This document shows, one piece after another, positions 1-10,689 of a stretch of 64,000 bases of DNA (its first letter is position 1; each line of letters begins with the position of its first letter). This DNA comes from Oscarella lobularis (lineage: Eukaryota; Porifera; Homoscleromorpha; Homosclerophorida; Oscarellidae): the NCBI RefSeq assembly GCF_947507565.1, contig NC_089190.1, positions 992,001 to 1,056,000 on the forward strand, read 5' to 3'. Position numbers and translations under genes: made by a program. The notes below the pieces were generated by a model, which saw only the letters and a program-made list of their open reading frames with translations, did not search any database and was not told the origin of the DNA.

Positions 1-1625
1 TTAGCTGAGGTGAAACTTGGCAAAGGAGAACTTCTGTTGTCAAGGAGTATGCAGCAGCAGCAGCGTGCCGCGTTGGAATTGGAATCAAGGAAAAGGGAAG
101 AAAGCCTTCAACTAATCATAAATGAATTGACTCAACAGATGGCTGAAAAAGATAGTCAGATGAAAGAATTGGGGTACAGCTACTAAGTATAGAAAATACA
201 CAGAATTCACATATAGATGTTTCAGAGTCGAGATTTTGGAAACGAAGCAGCAATTGACGCATTCTAGACAAGAGAAAGAGTGTCTAAGGTATTGATCTCA
301 CATCTGGTAATCAGTAAGTGCGCACTCTGTATATATCGTCATGATAGAGAGCAACTACATGCCCTCGAAAAATCGCACGCTGAATCTCAGTACCATCTGA
401 AAGAAGCAGAGAAGCGGCTCGTCAATAGAGAAAACGAACTTGCAGCATTGAAGTAATGAGCTGTCTGAGATCAATTCTAATTTATATAACTATTTGCATG
501 TTTCAGAAATGAATTGGAGACGACATCGTCAGCTGACGTGACTATTCTCAAACGTCATCTAGCAGATAAAGAAGCCCGACTTGAAATCATGACAACCCGC
601 TGTCAGAACGCCGAAATGTCATTGGCTGAAGTACAGAAAAGCTTAGACGAATTTATCGACGTGCTTAGCATCAAACCAGAAGAAGTGCAATTGACCGGTC
701 TAAAACTGGGATCCGGATCCTACGCTGGTATTCAAAAAACTTCTTCTTTAGTAGACAGCCAAACAATAATAAACGACTTTATTTAGATGTTTGCGTTGGC
801 CGATGGCAAGGAATTAACGTGGCCGTAAAAAAATTCTTCGACATGATCACGACGCCGAGATCGTCGGGTCTGTTTCGTCGCGAAGTTCAAATGTGCAGCC
901 GAATGCATCATCCCAATATCATGACCATATACGGCGCTGTCATGGAAAGGGGGGTTCCTTTTCAAATGGTCTCCGAACTTCTCGAAGGATCCGTCGAAGA
1001 AGTCATCGACGCCGCTCACACGTCCGACTCCTATCTCACCGTCTTCGAACAGCTCTACATTGCCGTGGGAATGACGTCCGGAATAGCCTATCTTCACCAG
1101 CTTTCTCCTCGGCCCTACGTTCACAGCGATATTCGCTCGTCGAACGTTCTCGTGACGCAGGATATGAAAGTGAAAGTAGGCGACTTAGGCGCTGCTCATT
1201 TATTGGCTAGCTCCAAGTCGGTTGGTCCTCTAAGTTCCCAGTATCTCGCGCCTGAACGAATGCCGCGTGACGACGGTGCTGCTTCGCATAGTACGTTGAA
1301 AAGTGACGTATTTAGTCTCGGCGTGACTTTGATTGAAATTTTCACTGGGCGCGCTCCTATTCCCGCCGAGAGGCAAACGCAGCTGAGAGCTCTAGGAACG
1401 CGAGACAAGTTGTACGGACTTTGCTCGAAGATGATTGCGGCTGATGCGGCGAGTCGGCCTTCGGCGCGCCAATGCTGTGAGTTGCTGAACGAAGACGAGG
1501 AAGATGAGTTGATCAAGCGAAATGCCGGTAACGGTTCTAGTGCAACTCCACTTGGAAATCGTCTCGTCAAAAGCACCTTCGTGCGAGGAAAGCACAAAGT
1601 ACTTCTTTCAGACACTTTCTTTTAA
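1..1625 (+). CDS. Coiled-coil / protein kinase gene, 3' part only (kelch-kinase family)
   Basis: The gene enters from the left edge, so its 5' end is missing. Short exons encode Glu/Gln/Lys-rich coiled coil with heptad-like spacing, separated by introns of about 50-60 nt; one intron is near 727-786 and the kinase exon runs 787-1625. The kinase has a Gly-rich segment (LGSGSYA), the VAVKK lysine, HSDIRSSN in place of HRDxxxxN, DLG instead of DFG, and an APE motif (YLAPERM). Catalytic Asp and metal-binding Asp are present, but the HRD Arg is Ser here and Gly in the paralogues. The protein is clearly paralogous to the kelch-coiled-coil-kinase genes at 47.9-51.1 and 60.9-63.8 kb, so I infer kelch repeats upstream of the window. 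The catalytic domain looks TKL-like. Substrate unknown. Confidence 0.8.
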
Positions 1626-1753
1626 TTAAATTACATAGTATTGTAAGTAACAAAAAGTTTTTTGACGTCTGACGGCGATGTCTTGACCGCCTCTACCTAG
1701 CCAAGGTAAGAGTTCGATGGGCTCTGAATTTATTTTGAGGCCGGCCTCCTTTT

Positions 1754-3048
1754 TTAGACTCCAAATTTTTTACAGTAGTCCCTACAATCAGTACGAATTT
1801 CTTCCGCATCTAATCCAAATTCAGCCAATGTGTACGCGTGTTCGGCTGCTTTTTCTCGTTTTCTCGCGTCCTTCTCCAGAAACGCCGTCAAGTCATCCTC
1901 CACCGCCTTAGTGTGCTCAAGACCGACTTCATTGGCAATTTCACGACACACACCTATGGGATCTGCGGTTATTTCTTCAAGTTTAAAGTCGAGAGTGTGC
2001 TCCGCTTTTCGCTGCGTTTCCTTGGCCAGTTCTCGAGCGATGCATCGAGTCATCCTGTGGCATCCCTCGCCGATTCTTCTCCAATCATCACCGGTAGAGA
2101 AAGGAGCACGGATTGTGCGAATCAGAGACGAGGAGGATGCCACAACTGAGACAGGATCACGGTGCAAATGGACGAAAGAGGCATCAGGAAAAACGTCAAG
2201 TATTGGCTTCGGCGAAACCAGAATGATAGGGGGATTTGAGAACGAAACGAGATCCAGACAATTCGCTAATGTACTTGATGGCTTGCAATGCCGTCCTAAA
2301 GAACTTGTACGCCTGTCGAGCCAGATCTTGGTAATTTTCCGCCACGTCGGAAAAATCCTTCCCACTCAAAAGGGGATAGTTCGTGAAGAACAAGTAACTT
2401 GACAAAAGAGCAGCGCCTTCTTCAGGCAAGTCCGTGCCTACAGGGTGAACGTTGTAAGGAAATGCACTTCCGGAAGCAGCAATAAAAATTTTATTTCTGT
2501 ATCCGAAATGTTTCAGTTTTTTATTAAATCGAATGCGAAGATCGTCGATCGACGCTGCTTCAGCGACGTCTTGCGGGAGCAACTGTCCTAGCCGTAAACG
2601 ACCGAGGGTCAAATAAGCCACGTGGGGATAGCGCGCTAGGAGACGATGGAGAATCGTCGATCCTGTGCGCATTGGGCCAAATATGAATATCGGACGATCG
2701 ATCCGAATTGTCAGAACGACGGGAAATCGTCGCGGTATTGCTTCGAAACACTGAAGCGCGAATAGTGTTCATGAGGGTTTGGAAACCTACCCATCGGCCA
2801 AACGGGGTCAGTTCCTTGCCTTTTAGCGTCTCTAAAGCGTTCTGGACGCGTTCGCGCCAGTTTCCATTAGATGCGAGTGTTGGAAGTGAACCAAATCGCA
2901 AGCGAACCCTTTCGAGAAGTTCATCGACAGTCGACGGAGTGGAAACAAGTCGAATGTTGATATAGCGCAGCCATGGGTCTAGCGTATTGAGAGCATAGCG
3001 AAAAAAACGAAGGACAAGCGTAAGAACAGAAATCATTACAGCAGCCAT
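1754..3048 (-). pseudogene. Frameshifted sulfotransferase gene, copy A
   Basis: The reading is homologous along its length to the two intact genes to its right but needs three frames. Frame 1 runs from the start at 3048 to about 2745, frame 2 to about 2200, frame 3 to the stop at 1754. Compared with copy C there is a 2-base loss near 2745 (the codon before the CFE motif) and a 1-base gain near 2201, just before the LDVFPDASF motif. The 5'-PSB-like loop is MRTGSTILHRLL and the 3'-PB-like motif HLHRDPVSVVASS, both otherwise well preserved. Either a young pseudogene or two sequencing errors; two independent indels in the only broken copy favour a pseudogene. Confidence 0.75.
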
Positions 3049-3088
3049 CTCTGATAGTCACGTGAATTCTTCAGCAGCGGGGGCGGGG

Positions 3089-4381
3089 TTAGACTCCGAA
3101 TTTTCTACAGTAACTCCTGCAGCTATTTCTAATTTCGTCCCCGTCCAATCCAAATTCAGCCAATCTGTATTTGTGTTCACCGCCTGCTTGATCTCGTTTG
3201 TTTGCGTCATCCGCCAGAAATGCCGTCAAATCATCCTCCACGGCCTTACTGTGTTCAAGACCGACTTTATTGGCAATTTCGTGACACACACCTATGGGAT
3301 CCTTGATTAACTCCTCAAATTTAAAATCGAGAGTGTGCTCGGCTTCTTGACGCGTTTCTTTGGCCAAAACTTGACTGATATATTGAACCATCTTCTTGCA
3401 TCCCTCGCCGATTTTTTTCCAGTCGTCATTGGTAGAGAAAGGAGCACGAATTGCGCGAAAAAACGACGACGCAGATGACACGATCGAGGCAGGATCGCGA
3501 TGCAGACGCACAAAGGAAGCATCAGGAAAAACATCAAGTATCTCCTCACTAAAACAAGAATGATACGGAGCTTTGAGAACAAAACGAGACCCAGACAATT
3601 GTCCAATCGACTTAATGACCTGCAAGTCTCTCCTAAAGAACTTGTACGCCTGATGAGCCAGATCTCTGTAGTCCTTAACAACTTCAGCGAAATCCTCCCC
3701 ACGAATATAGGGATAGTTTGTATAAAACAAGTAATTTGACAAAAGGAAGATGCACTCTTCAGGCAAGGTCGCGTTAATAGGGTGAACATTGCGTGGTATT
3801 CCACACCCGGAAGCAAGAAGGAGGTCACCTGCATATGTCATTTGTTTTGATGTCAGATAAAAGCGGCGGGAAAGATCGTCAATCGACGTCGCTTCAGCCA
3901 CGTCTTGCGGACGCAAATTGCCTAATTCACAACGAATAGGCGTCAGCTGGGCCACGTCGGGGTAGCGCACAAGGAGACGATGCAAAATCGTCGTTCCCGT
4001 GCGCGGTGGACCGAATATAAAGACAGGACGATCAATTGAAACTGTAAGCACTTCGGGAAATCGATGAGGTATCATTTCAAAACATCGGAGTGCACGAATG
4101 TGGTGGAATAGGATTTCGCGCGCTAGCCATCGTCCGAATGGCGTCGTTTTCTCGCCTTTTAATGCGTCTAACGCGTTCTGAACGCGTTCGCACCAGTCTC
4201 TATTTGATGCGAGTGTCGGAAGTGAGCCAAATCGCGATCGAACCGTTTCGAGGAGTTCGTTGACCGTCGACGGAGTAGAAACGAGTTGAATGTTGACATG
4301 GCGCAGGCATGGGTCAAGGATATCTAGTGCGAAACGAAAAAGACGAATGAAAAACGTCAGCACACAGAACAGCACCCCCAT
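3089..4381 (-). CDS. PAPS-type sulfotransferase, membrane-anchored (copy B)
   Basis: Single-exon gene, 430 residues, starting at the ATG that opens the hydrophobic N-terminus (GVLFCVLTFFIRLFRFAL), which probably acts as a signal-anchor for Golgi membranes. The phosphosulfate-binding loop is GPPRTGTTILHRLL and the 3'-phosphate motif is RLHRDPASIVSSASS, the two signatures of PAPS-dependent sulfotransferases; the fold resembles the Sulfotransfer_3 group that is common in bacteria and invertebrates. The C-terminus EFGLDxxEI...YCRKFGV is shared with its neighbours. It lies 41 bp from copy A and 89 bp from copy C, all on the minus strand, as expected of tandem duplicates. Acceptor substrate cannot be told; a secretory-pathway carbohydrate or small molecule is inferred from the anchor. 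Confidence 0.88.
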   Translation of the reverse strand: MGVLFCVLTFFIRLFRFALDILDPCLRHVNIQLVSTPSTVNELLETVRSRFGSLPTLASNRDWCERVQNALDALKGEKTTPFGRWLAREILFHHIRALRCFEMIPHRFPEVLTVSIDRPVFIFGPPRTGTTILHRLLVRYPDVAQLTPIRCELGNLRPQDVAEATSIDDLSRRFYLTSKQMTYAGDLLLASGCGIPRNVHPINATLPEECIFLLSNYLFYTNYPYIRGEDFAEVVKDYRDLAHQAYKFFRRDLQVIKSIGQLSGSRFVLKAPYHSCFSEEILDVFPDASFVRLHRDPASIVSSASSFFRAIRAPFSTNDDWKKIGEGCKKMVQYISQVLAKETRQEAEHTLDFKFEELIKDPIGVCHEIANKVGLEHSKAVEDDLTAFLADDANKRDQAGGEHKYRLAEFGLDGDEIRNSCRSYCRKFGV

Positions 4382-4469
4382 CTGACGAAATATGTTGCGC
4401 CGGATTTAATAATTAACCACAACCGCCGCTTAATCTGATTTTCGTTTCCGGTCTCGTTTGCTTTTATTT

Positions 4470-5801
4470 TTAAACTCCAAACTTTTTACAGTAGTCCCTG
4501 CAATCATTACGAATTTCTTCCGCATCCAATCCAAATTCAGCTAATGTGTGCTTATGTTTACCGCCTGCTTGATCTCGTTTTCTCGCGTCCTCCGCCAAGA
4601 ACGCTGCCAAATCATCCTCCACGGCCTTAGTATGCTCGAGACCAAATTTATTGGCAATTTCACGACACACACCTATGGGATCCTTAGTTAATTCTTCAAA
4701 TTTAAAGTCGAGAGTGTGTTCGGCTTGTCGACGCGCTTCTTTGACCAAATATTGACTGATACATTGAACCATCTTCTTGGATCCCTCGCCGATTTTTTTC
4801 CAGTCGTCACCGGTAGAGAAAGGAGCGCGGACTGCGCGATGAAGAGACGACGCAGATGGCACAACTGAGACAGGATCGCGATGCAAACGCACAAAGGAGG
4901 CGTCAGGAAAAACGTCAAGTATTTCCTCAATAAAACAAGAATGGAATGCAGATTTGAGAACGAAACGGGACCCAGACAATTGGACAATCGACTTGACAAC
5001 TTGCAAGTCTCTCCTAAAGAACTTGTACGCCTGCCGAGCCAGATCTCTGTAGCCCTCGACAACATCGGTGAATTCCTTCCAGCGAGAATAGGGATAGCTT
5101 ACGTAAAATAAATATTGCGACAAAAGTAGGATGCATTCTTCTGGTAAAGTCATATTTGCTGGGTGAACGTTGTATGGAATTCCACACCCGGAAGCATACA
5201 GGAGATCACTCCCGTACTTTATTTTACTTGATGTCGTATCAAAACAACAGCACAAATCGCTGATTGACGTCGCTTCGGCGACGTCCTGCGGGCGCAAATC
5301 GCCCAGTTGGCAACGAACGGGATTTAGATGTGCCACCTCGGGGTAGCGCACTAGGAGACGATGCAGAATTGTCGTTCCCGTGCGCGGTAGGCCCAGTATG
5401 AAGATAGGACGATCGATTGGAACTGTTAGAACTTCGTGAAATCGTCGCGGTATCGTTTCGAAGCACTCGAGTGCGCGAATTCGGGATATTAGGTTTTCGC
5501 AAGCCAGTAGACGGCCAAATGGAGTCGTTTCCTTGCCTTTCAACGCGTCTAAGGCATCCTGAATGCGTTCTCGCCAGTCTCTATTCGATGCCAGCGTCGG
5601 AAGCGAGCCAAATCGCGAGCGAACTTTTTCTAGGAGTTCTTCGACTGTCGACGGGGTAGAAACGAGTCGAATATTGATGTAGCACAGGCATGGGTCGAGA
5701 ATATTCAGAGAGTACCGGATGAGACGAAAGATGAAGGCCAGCACAAAGAAAAGTACAGCCATCGAAAACCCGGATGTGAAATACTCTATTGTCTTTACCA
5801 A
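4470..5801 (-). CDS. PAPS-type sulfotransferase, membrane-anchored (copy C)
   Basis: Single-exon gene, 443 residues from the first ATG; a second in-frame ATG at 5762 begins exactly like copy B (MAVLFFVLAFIFRLIRYSL), so the first 13 residues may be untranslated. PSB loop GLPRTGTTILHRLL and 3'-PB motif RLHRDPVSVVPSASS are intact. Its many identities with copy B (RLVSTPSTVEELLEKVRSRFGSLPT-type stretch, LPEECILLLS, DDWKKIGEG) show recent duplication. It has no frame damage and is probably functional, in the secretory pathway. Specificity unknown. Confidence 0.88.
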   Translation of the reverse strand: MVKTIEYFTSGFSMAVLFFVLAFIFRLIRYSLNILDPCLCYINIRLVSTPSTVEELLEKVRSRFGSLPTLASNRDWRERIQDALDALKGKETTPFGRLLACENLISRIRALECFETIPRRFHEVLTVPIDRPIFILGLPRTGTTILHRLLVRYPEVAHLNPVRCQLGDLRPQDVAEATSISDLCCCFDTTSSKIKYGSDLLYASGCGIPYNVHPANMTLPEECILLLSQYLFYVSYPYSRWKEFTDVVEGYRDLARQAYKFFRRDLQVVKSIVQLSGSRFVLKSAFHSCFIEEILDVFPDASFVRLHRDPVSVVPSASSLHRAVRAPFSTGDDWKKIGEGSKKMVQCISQYLVKEARRQAEHTLDFKFEELTKDPIGVCREIANKFGLEHTKAVEDDLAAFLAEDARKRDQAGGKHKHTLAEFGLDAEEIRNDCRDYCKKFGV

Positions 5802-5819
5802 ACTTTCAATTTTTTAGAG

Positions 5820-6180
5820 GCCTTTCAATTTTTTCACTCAATTTAGCTAATCTGTGCCTGTGTTTTCCACTTGCTCGTTCTTGTTTCCACCACAGCCTTA
5901 GAGTGCTCAAGACTGACTTTATTGGCAATCGCACGACAGACACCTATGGGATGATCCTCTGCTCGGCTTCTCGACGCCTGTCTTTGGCCAAATCTTGACT
6001 GATACATTGAACCATCTTTTGCATCCCCTCGCCGATTTTTTACCATGTCGTCACCGGTAGCGAGAGTGAGAGGGAGAGAGAGAGAATCCGGGAGTCCCTG
6101 AGACGACGCTATTGCGACAGGATCGCGATGCAAACGCACAACAAAGGAGGCACCAGGAAAATTTCTTCAATAAAACAAGA
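5820..6180 (-). pseudogene. Sulfotransferase remnant, copy D
   Basis: Pieces matching the C-terminal third of copies B and C can be read on the minus strand: the RLHRDPVAI motif near 6138, a DHPIGVCRAIANKV segment near 5950 and the LEHSKAVVE segment near 5900, with a trace of the segment preceding LDVFPD at about 6155-6180. Internal deletions and frame changes separate them, and the N-terminal two thirds including the PSB loop are gone. This is the decayed outermost member of the tandem array. Confidence 0.75.
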
Positions 6181-6913
6181 ATGAACGGCATCAGAATTAT
6201 ATAGGTGGTTCTACGGTATTTTGCTTTGCGAAAATTGAATTAGCCAACACTGGCTAGCGCAAAGCGGTATAGATCTATTCTGGAGTCCAGCCCCTTGGCG
6301 AAAGATCCATTACGGCTTTGGGCGGCTAGCAAAAATAGTGACGTCACTCACTAATTTCATTAGTGACTTCACCGAGAGTGTACTGTTTCACAAGGGAGAT
6401 CTTTACTGACGCTCCGTCAGCGGTCATTTTTGAGCTGTCGTCTGCTGTCCTCTTATTGGCAAAGGTAGAGGCGTACGCCTATCCCAATCCCCTAGCCGGA
6501 ATAACGATACACTCTACAGCGCGTTCTTTTCAACTGTCATCTTTGAAAAACAGCGTTTGAATTTGGGTCAGTTCGCTTGAAGAAATTCTTAATAACTAAC
6601 GGCTTTAATATCTAGGGATCCTGGGATTCCAGATCTAGAAAGCGACGCCACCAACCGCTGGCAACCAGCCACAGCTTTCTAATTATACGGATTCAAGGTT
6701 AGATCGAGACTCTTACTAAAAGACAAGTACATGTAAACTTATGACACTGGTGAGATATTACGTTTTGTGGCCCTTCGATGCCATGCGATCTTCGCGATCG
6801 ACGCACGTGATGAGATCGCTTTCATCGGTCAGGAATGTCTCTTGGCTTCGTCCCCACAGTCCTCATATACGGTCTACTTTTGTTTTTGTGATTACCTGTT
6901 TGACGTAGGTCGA
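6181..6913. other. Intergenic, no gene recognised
   Basis: Between the sulfotransferase remnant and the receptor gene I find no convincing exon. The open frame upstream of 6914 continues the receptor frame back to 6767 but reads as cysteine-rich nonsense with no family resemblance. The stretch presumably holds the receptor promoter; no clear TATA box or repeat is visible. Confidence 0.4.
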
Positions 6914-9900
6914 ATGGCGACTTCATGGCAAGTCGCAGTCTTAGTTGTTTCGCATCTCATGAGCGAAGTAGTTCTTGTTCCTCTACTACAATTTTATGAG
7001 AGTCAGCCAGCGCATGAGGTTCTCAATATGACATTCAGCGATGATAGCATCAGAGTTGATCAGCCTTTGTCACTGTATGAAGCCAGTGCGTCAATGTTCT
7101 ACGTCAGTCAAATAATTGCACGTGCGGCAACCTGTAGTAAAATTCTTTTGTTAGGTGTATACAAGAGGATTTATAACGCTCGGTATGCCTTACACTCATC
7201 CTGACAAAGCCCCGAGCTCATTGCCTTGGAGGGAAAGGCTGCCTCTCATATCAGTTTATTGGACCAACTTGACCGCTCAAGACCAGAAACTGCACGTGCG
7301 CAAAGCAAATGACCCCTTAACGCTCAGCAAGTTTGCAAAAGACGTTCAGAAGGCGTTTCCAGACTTTCGAGACAGCTTTGATCTTGTGACAGTCGCAACT
7401 TGGCGCTCAAATGTTGTAAGTATGACGTAGAAAACGTTTTTGTAGATTATTGGTACATCTATGCTTAGTATAATGACGGTTTTTTCTACAGGTACCTTCG
7501 TTCCAGTGCGTTCTTGGCAGTGTTGGAAGACGTAGTTTTGCCGTGTTTCTGTACGAAGGCGGAGAAATCGATGACACTTCAAACAATGAAACGTCGCCTC
7601 AGCAAACAGAAAATGCCATCATTGGCTTTGACGACGGCTTCAACAACTCCTGGATGCCTCGCACAATTGCTAACAACATAGGAAATAGAATTGGAAATGT
7701 ACCTCCAAGACGGGGGGTTTACGTGTTGGATTTCAATATCAGTAAGCCACGCAACACGACTGGGCTATTTCATAGTCAAAAATGTCTTTTTATGTAGGTG
7801 CTTGTACTGCTGACCAATGGAGCTCTAATAAATTCTGCAGCATTTATGGACAGTGCTATGAAGATGACTTCTTCAATTCCTTTTGCTTTGTAAGAATTTT
7901 CTGTTTCTGCTCAGTACAACGGCATGCCATTTTAGGTATGTGACGTCCTGAAATCAAGGTTCTCCTGGGTGAAATCACAGTGCGACGATCTTAACATGCT
8001 TCAGTCACCCTATCTTATAGCAATGTTTACAGTTTGTGGTGTTTTGATACTGTCTCTTTCTATCGTGGGAGGCATCGGAGGAACACGGGTTTATAGAACT
8101 CGAGAAACTGCGGCTATTAATTCGAGTACAAGTAATGGCAACAGTGAAAATGGTCTTAGTACGACAAAGGAGCCCCTAGCGGAAGCAAAAGAACCGCGAG
8201 CTTTTGTCAACAAAGGTGCTGGCGTTTTTAGCGATGGTCTGTTGCAGACTAATGAAAGCCTTCTAAATCCTGCTACTCCACACTCGAGAAAGAGCGCAGC
8301 TGAAACTTTGGCAAAAAATTCAACAACTCAGGCATCATCTTTACTCTATCCCGCCACTGCAAGCGATTTAGCCGATGATCCGGTGCTCGCGATGATGTGG
8401 ACCGTAGGCGGTGAAAAGCAGGTCAACGTAGCAATGCAAGATCTAAGTTTTGAATTTCCTGCTCATTGCTTGGAGAAAGAGAGTCCCATTGCCATCGCAC
8501 TGAAGCCCGGAAGCGGTCCACCAAACGCTAGCAGCTCGGGCTACATTTTTACTGTTGCACCTCACAACTTGTCTTTTGAGCCGCCTGTGACGGTTAGAGT
8601 CAACAGCGAGTCGAAAGCGCCTGAATCAAGCCTTTGGAAGAGAGAATCGAATGACAGCGAGTGGGTTCTTCTTGGAGATTTTGGACAGGCGAACGAAGTA
8701 AAAGTGAATGAATTTTGTGACTTATGTCTTACGACCTACACGCCCAAAGAACAGGAAATGGGTGATGGATACAAGTTTCACAAAATTTTGTTTGTCGGAA
8801 GAAAATACGAAACTGCCGTAACCGTTGAAGTTGATCTCCTCAGAGATGCCTGCAATGCCACCTTTCGCGAAGAGGTTTGCGTGTCGCCTTTTGTCTTTGA
8901 GCACCTCTAACTTGCGCGCACTTTTAGAGAGATCTTTGGATTGAGCAGTCCGGAAACCAAATTTGTCTGCTGCATTATCGTGAAATTTTATGCTCTAGAG
9001 AGGGAGAGTTCCTTTTGGTTATGGGAACCGCCAAGGAAGACGAGCCTTGGACTGTGAAGCATGAAGGCAGAGAAATTGTGAGTGCCCTACATGTACATGG
9101 TCTATATAGTCGGTTTCCTACTTGCAACCTACTCTGTTTGCGTCTTTAGAGGAAAGATTATGCTGAATTTAAAGCGATGGGAACAAGGAGCAACTTGGCG
9201 ACGTGGCATTTGTATCCAAAAGAGGGGATAACGCCTGAGGAGGCGTTTGGTCAACGTTATCCCTGTAAAATCAACGTGATGTTTCAAAGCCAAGGCTTAG
9301 GGAAGCCTCATACGGCAAACGCCCCAATATCTACGCTTTTTGGACAAGTAAGGCATACTGTAGAGAAAGGCAACTTGTGCTCTACACGTTTTTCTTTGAT
9401 CTAAAAGCGCATTCCAAGCACAGGAATTGAATCTCTATCCAGTAAGAGTACCGAGTAATAATAAATCAAATGTCTACCTTCTGTTTTTAAGTGAATTTTG
9501 AGAATAGCAGTAACGCGAACGTCGTCGTTAGCCCTAGCGGAAAACAAAGAGTCAAAGTCAGCCTTTTGCGTTCTTTAGAGCTTGCCAGCTATAGACTGTC
9601 GTTGTCTTATTTCGTAGGTGCAAACCATTGTTGCTCCTTTTCCTGCTCCTACTGCTCCTCCTGCTGCTGCTGCTTCTCACTCACTCCCAGATCAGCAAAA
9701 TTCTACCGGTAATAGCAGAGGTATTTTATAGCTGGACTAGCTCTCAATTAGGAAACTTTTACATATTCAATTTCTATAGAGGTACCAGTTGACGCTGCAA
9801 CGCTACCATCCGAGGCGGAATTCATTGCAAAAAATGGCAGTAATTGGGATATTGTTCGGGCTATAAGCTTTATAGCGGGCCAAAAGTGGCGATACGTCGC

Positions 9901-10117
9901 GTTTGAGCTTGATCTCGATAAGGCAGCGATCAATGAAATCAGGACTGCTTCTACAGAGCCTAGTTCACTATTTCTCAAGACCGTCGAAACGTGCATTGCT
10001 AAAGAGCCTGAATCTCTGGCTGTGGGAAGACTGCTGGGAATCTGCGACTCAGTGGGGATAGAAAGGAAATTAATCGAAAGAAGCTACCGGTTATTGCTAT
10101 CAGCCAAACCTGAGTAA
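6914..10117 (+). CDS. NIDO-TM-ZU5-UPA-like-Death receptor
   Basis: About 860 residues. Exons: 6914-7102, 7155-7415, 7492-7741, 7798-7889, 7936-8874, 8928-9077, 9150-9347, one short exon starting near 9503 (3' end unresolved, 9556-9600), 9618-9720, 9780-10117. A hydrophobic N-terminus is followed by a nidogen-type NIDO domain (residues ~50-240; YTRGFITLG, VTVATW, FQCVLG, FAVFLYEGG, AIIGFDDG), a small Cys-rich stalk, and a TM helix at ~289-311. The cytoplasmic part has a serine-rich linker, a ZU5-like domain from ~417 (VAPHNLSFEPPVTVRV, WVLLGDFG), a UPA-like region (EGEFLLVMGTA), a Pro/Ala linker and a C-terminal Death domain (WRYVAFELDLDKAAI, LLGICDSVGI). UNC5 receptors share the intracellular order ZU5-UPA-Death, but their ectodomain is Ig plus TSP1; here it is NIDO. 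I infer a matrix-sensing receptor that signals through Death-domain assembly. Confidence 0.8.
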
Positions 10118-10122
10118 GCTTT

Positions 10123-10479
10123 GGTGCGTGTACCGTGCGGCCATTTCCTGTTTGTGTTTTCTTTGTTCTATTTTTCTTGTTGTAATTTTGATGTTCTATT
10201 TTTCTTGTTGTAATTTTGATGTTCCATTTTCCATGTTGTAATTTGACTTGTTGTAATTGTATTGTTCTATTTTTATGTTTTAATTTTTATGTTCAAATTT
10301 TCACAAAAATGTATTTTCTATGTTGCACTTTTTGTGTTGTTATTTACAGTAATGTACATGTTCAATGTTGAAAGTTCCTTGTTGTCATTTTAATTTTTTA
10401 TATTCTAATTTTGTTGTCGTAATAATGTATTTTTTATGTGAATATTTCTTGTTCTAATTCAATCTACGATTTCATGTAT
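10123..10479 (+). repeat. Left arm of long terminal inverted repeat
   Basis: This AT-rich stretch, built of short units such as TTCTTGTTGTAATTTT, reappears almost base for base as the reverse complement at 12282-12634. The outer end is GGTGCGTGTACCGTGCGG and the inner homology stops around TACGATTTCATGTAT. It begins 6 bp after the stop codon of the NIDO receptor. I see no obvious target-site duplication outside the arms. Confidence 0.9.
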
Positions 10480-10689
10480 TGTACTTCGTCTTTTTATGCT
10501 TGTATTAATTTTATTTGACATTTTTATTCTGTCAATTTTATTTCCTTTTAATATATTTATTACTTGGTAATTTATTTATTTATTTATTTATTAACATTTC
10601 ATCGTGATTTTATTTCTAGTAATGTGGCAGTTTTAGTAGCTTCTGGAAGTCGTAACTTTCTGTGCCATGTTGTCAACATTTTTATTAAT

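Noticed and set aside
783-1615. Long antisense and alternate-frame open readings over the first kinase exon
   Set aside because: They overlap a clearly coding kinase exon and read as low-complexity Ser/Arg-rich shadow sequence.
1830-2402. 190-codon open frame on the plus strand across the broken sulfotransferase
   Set aside because: It is antisense to the homologous sulfotransferase reading, with no family features of its own.
6767-6913. N-terminal extension of the NIDO receptor to an upstream ATG
   Set aside because: It would place about 50 residues of Cys-rich unlikely sequence before the hydrophobic leader; the ATG at 6914 gives a sensible start.
8890-8910. Stop codon at 8908 as the end of the NIDO receptor
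   Set aside because: A GT-AG intron at 8875-8927 removes it and opens a further frame leading to UPA-like and Death sequence.
9618-9720. Poly-Leu membrane-like segment in this exon of the Death receptor
   Set aside because: Only the Pro/Ala-rich frame joins in correct phase to the Death-domain exon; the Leu frame does not.
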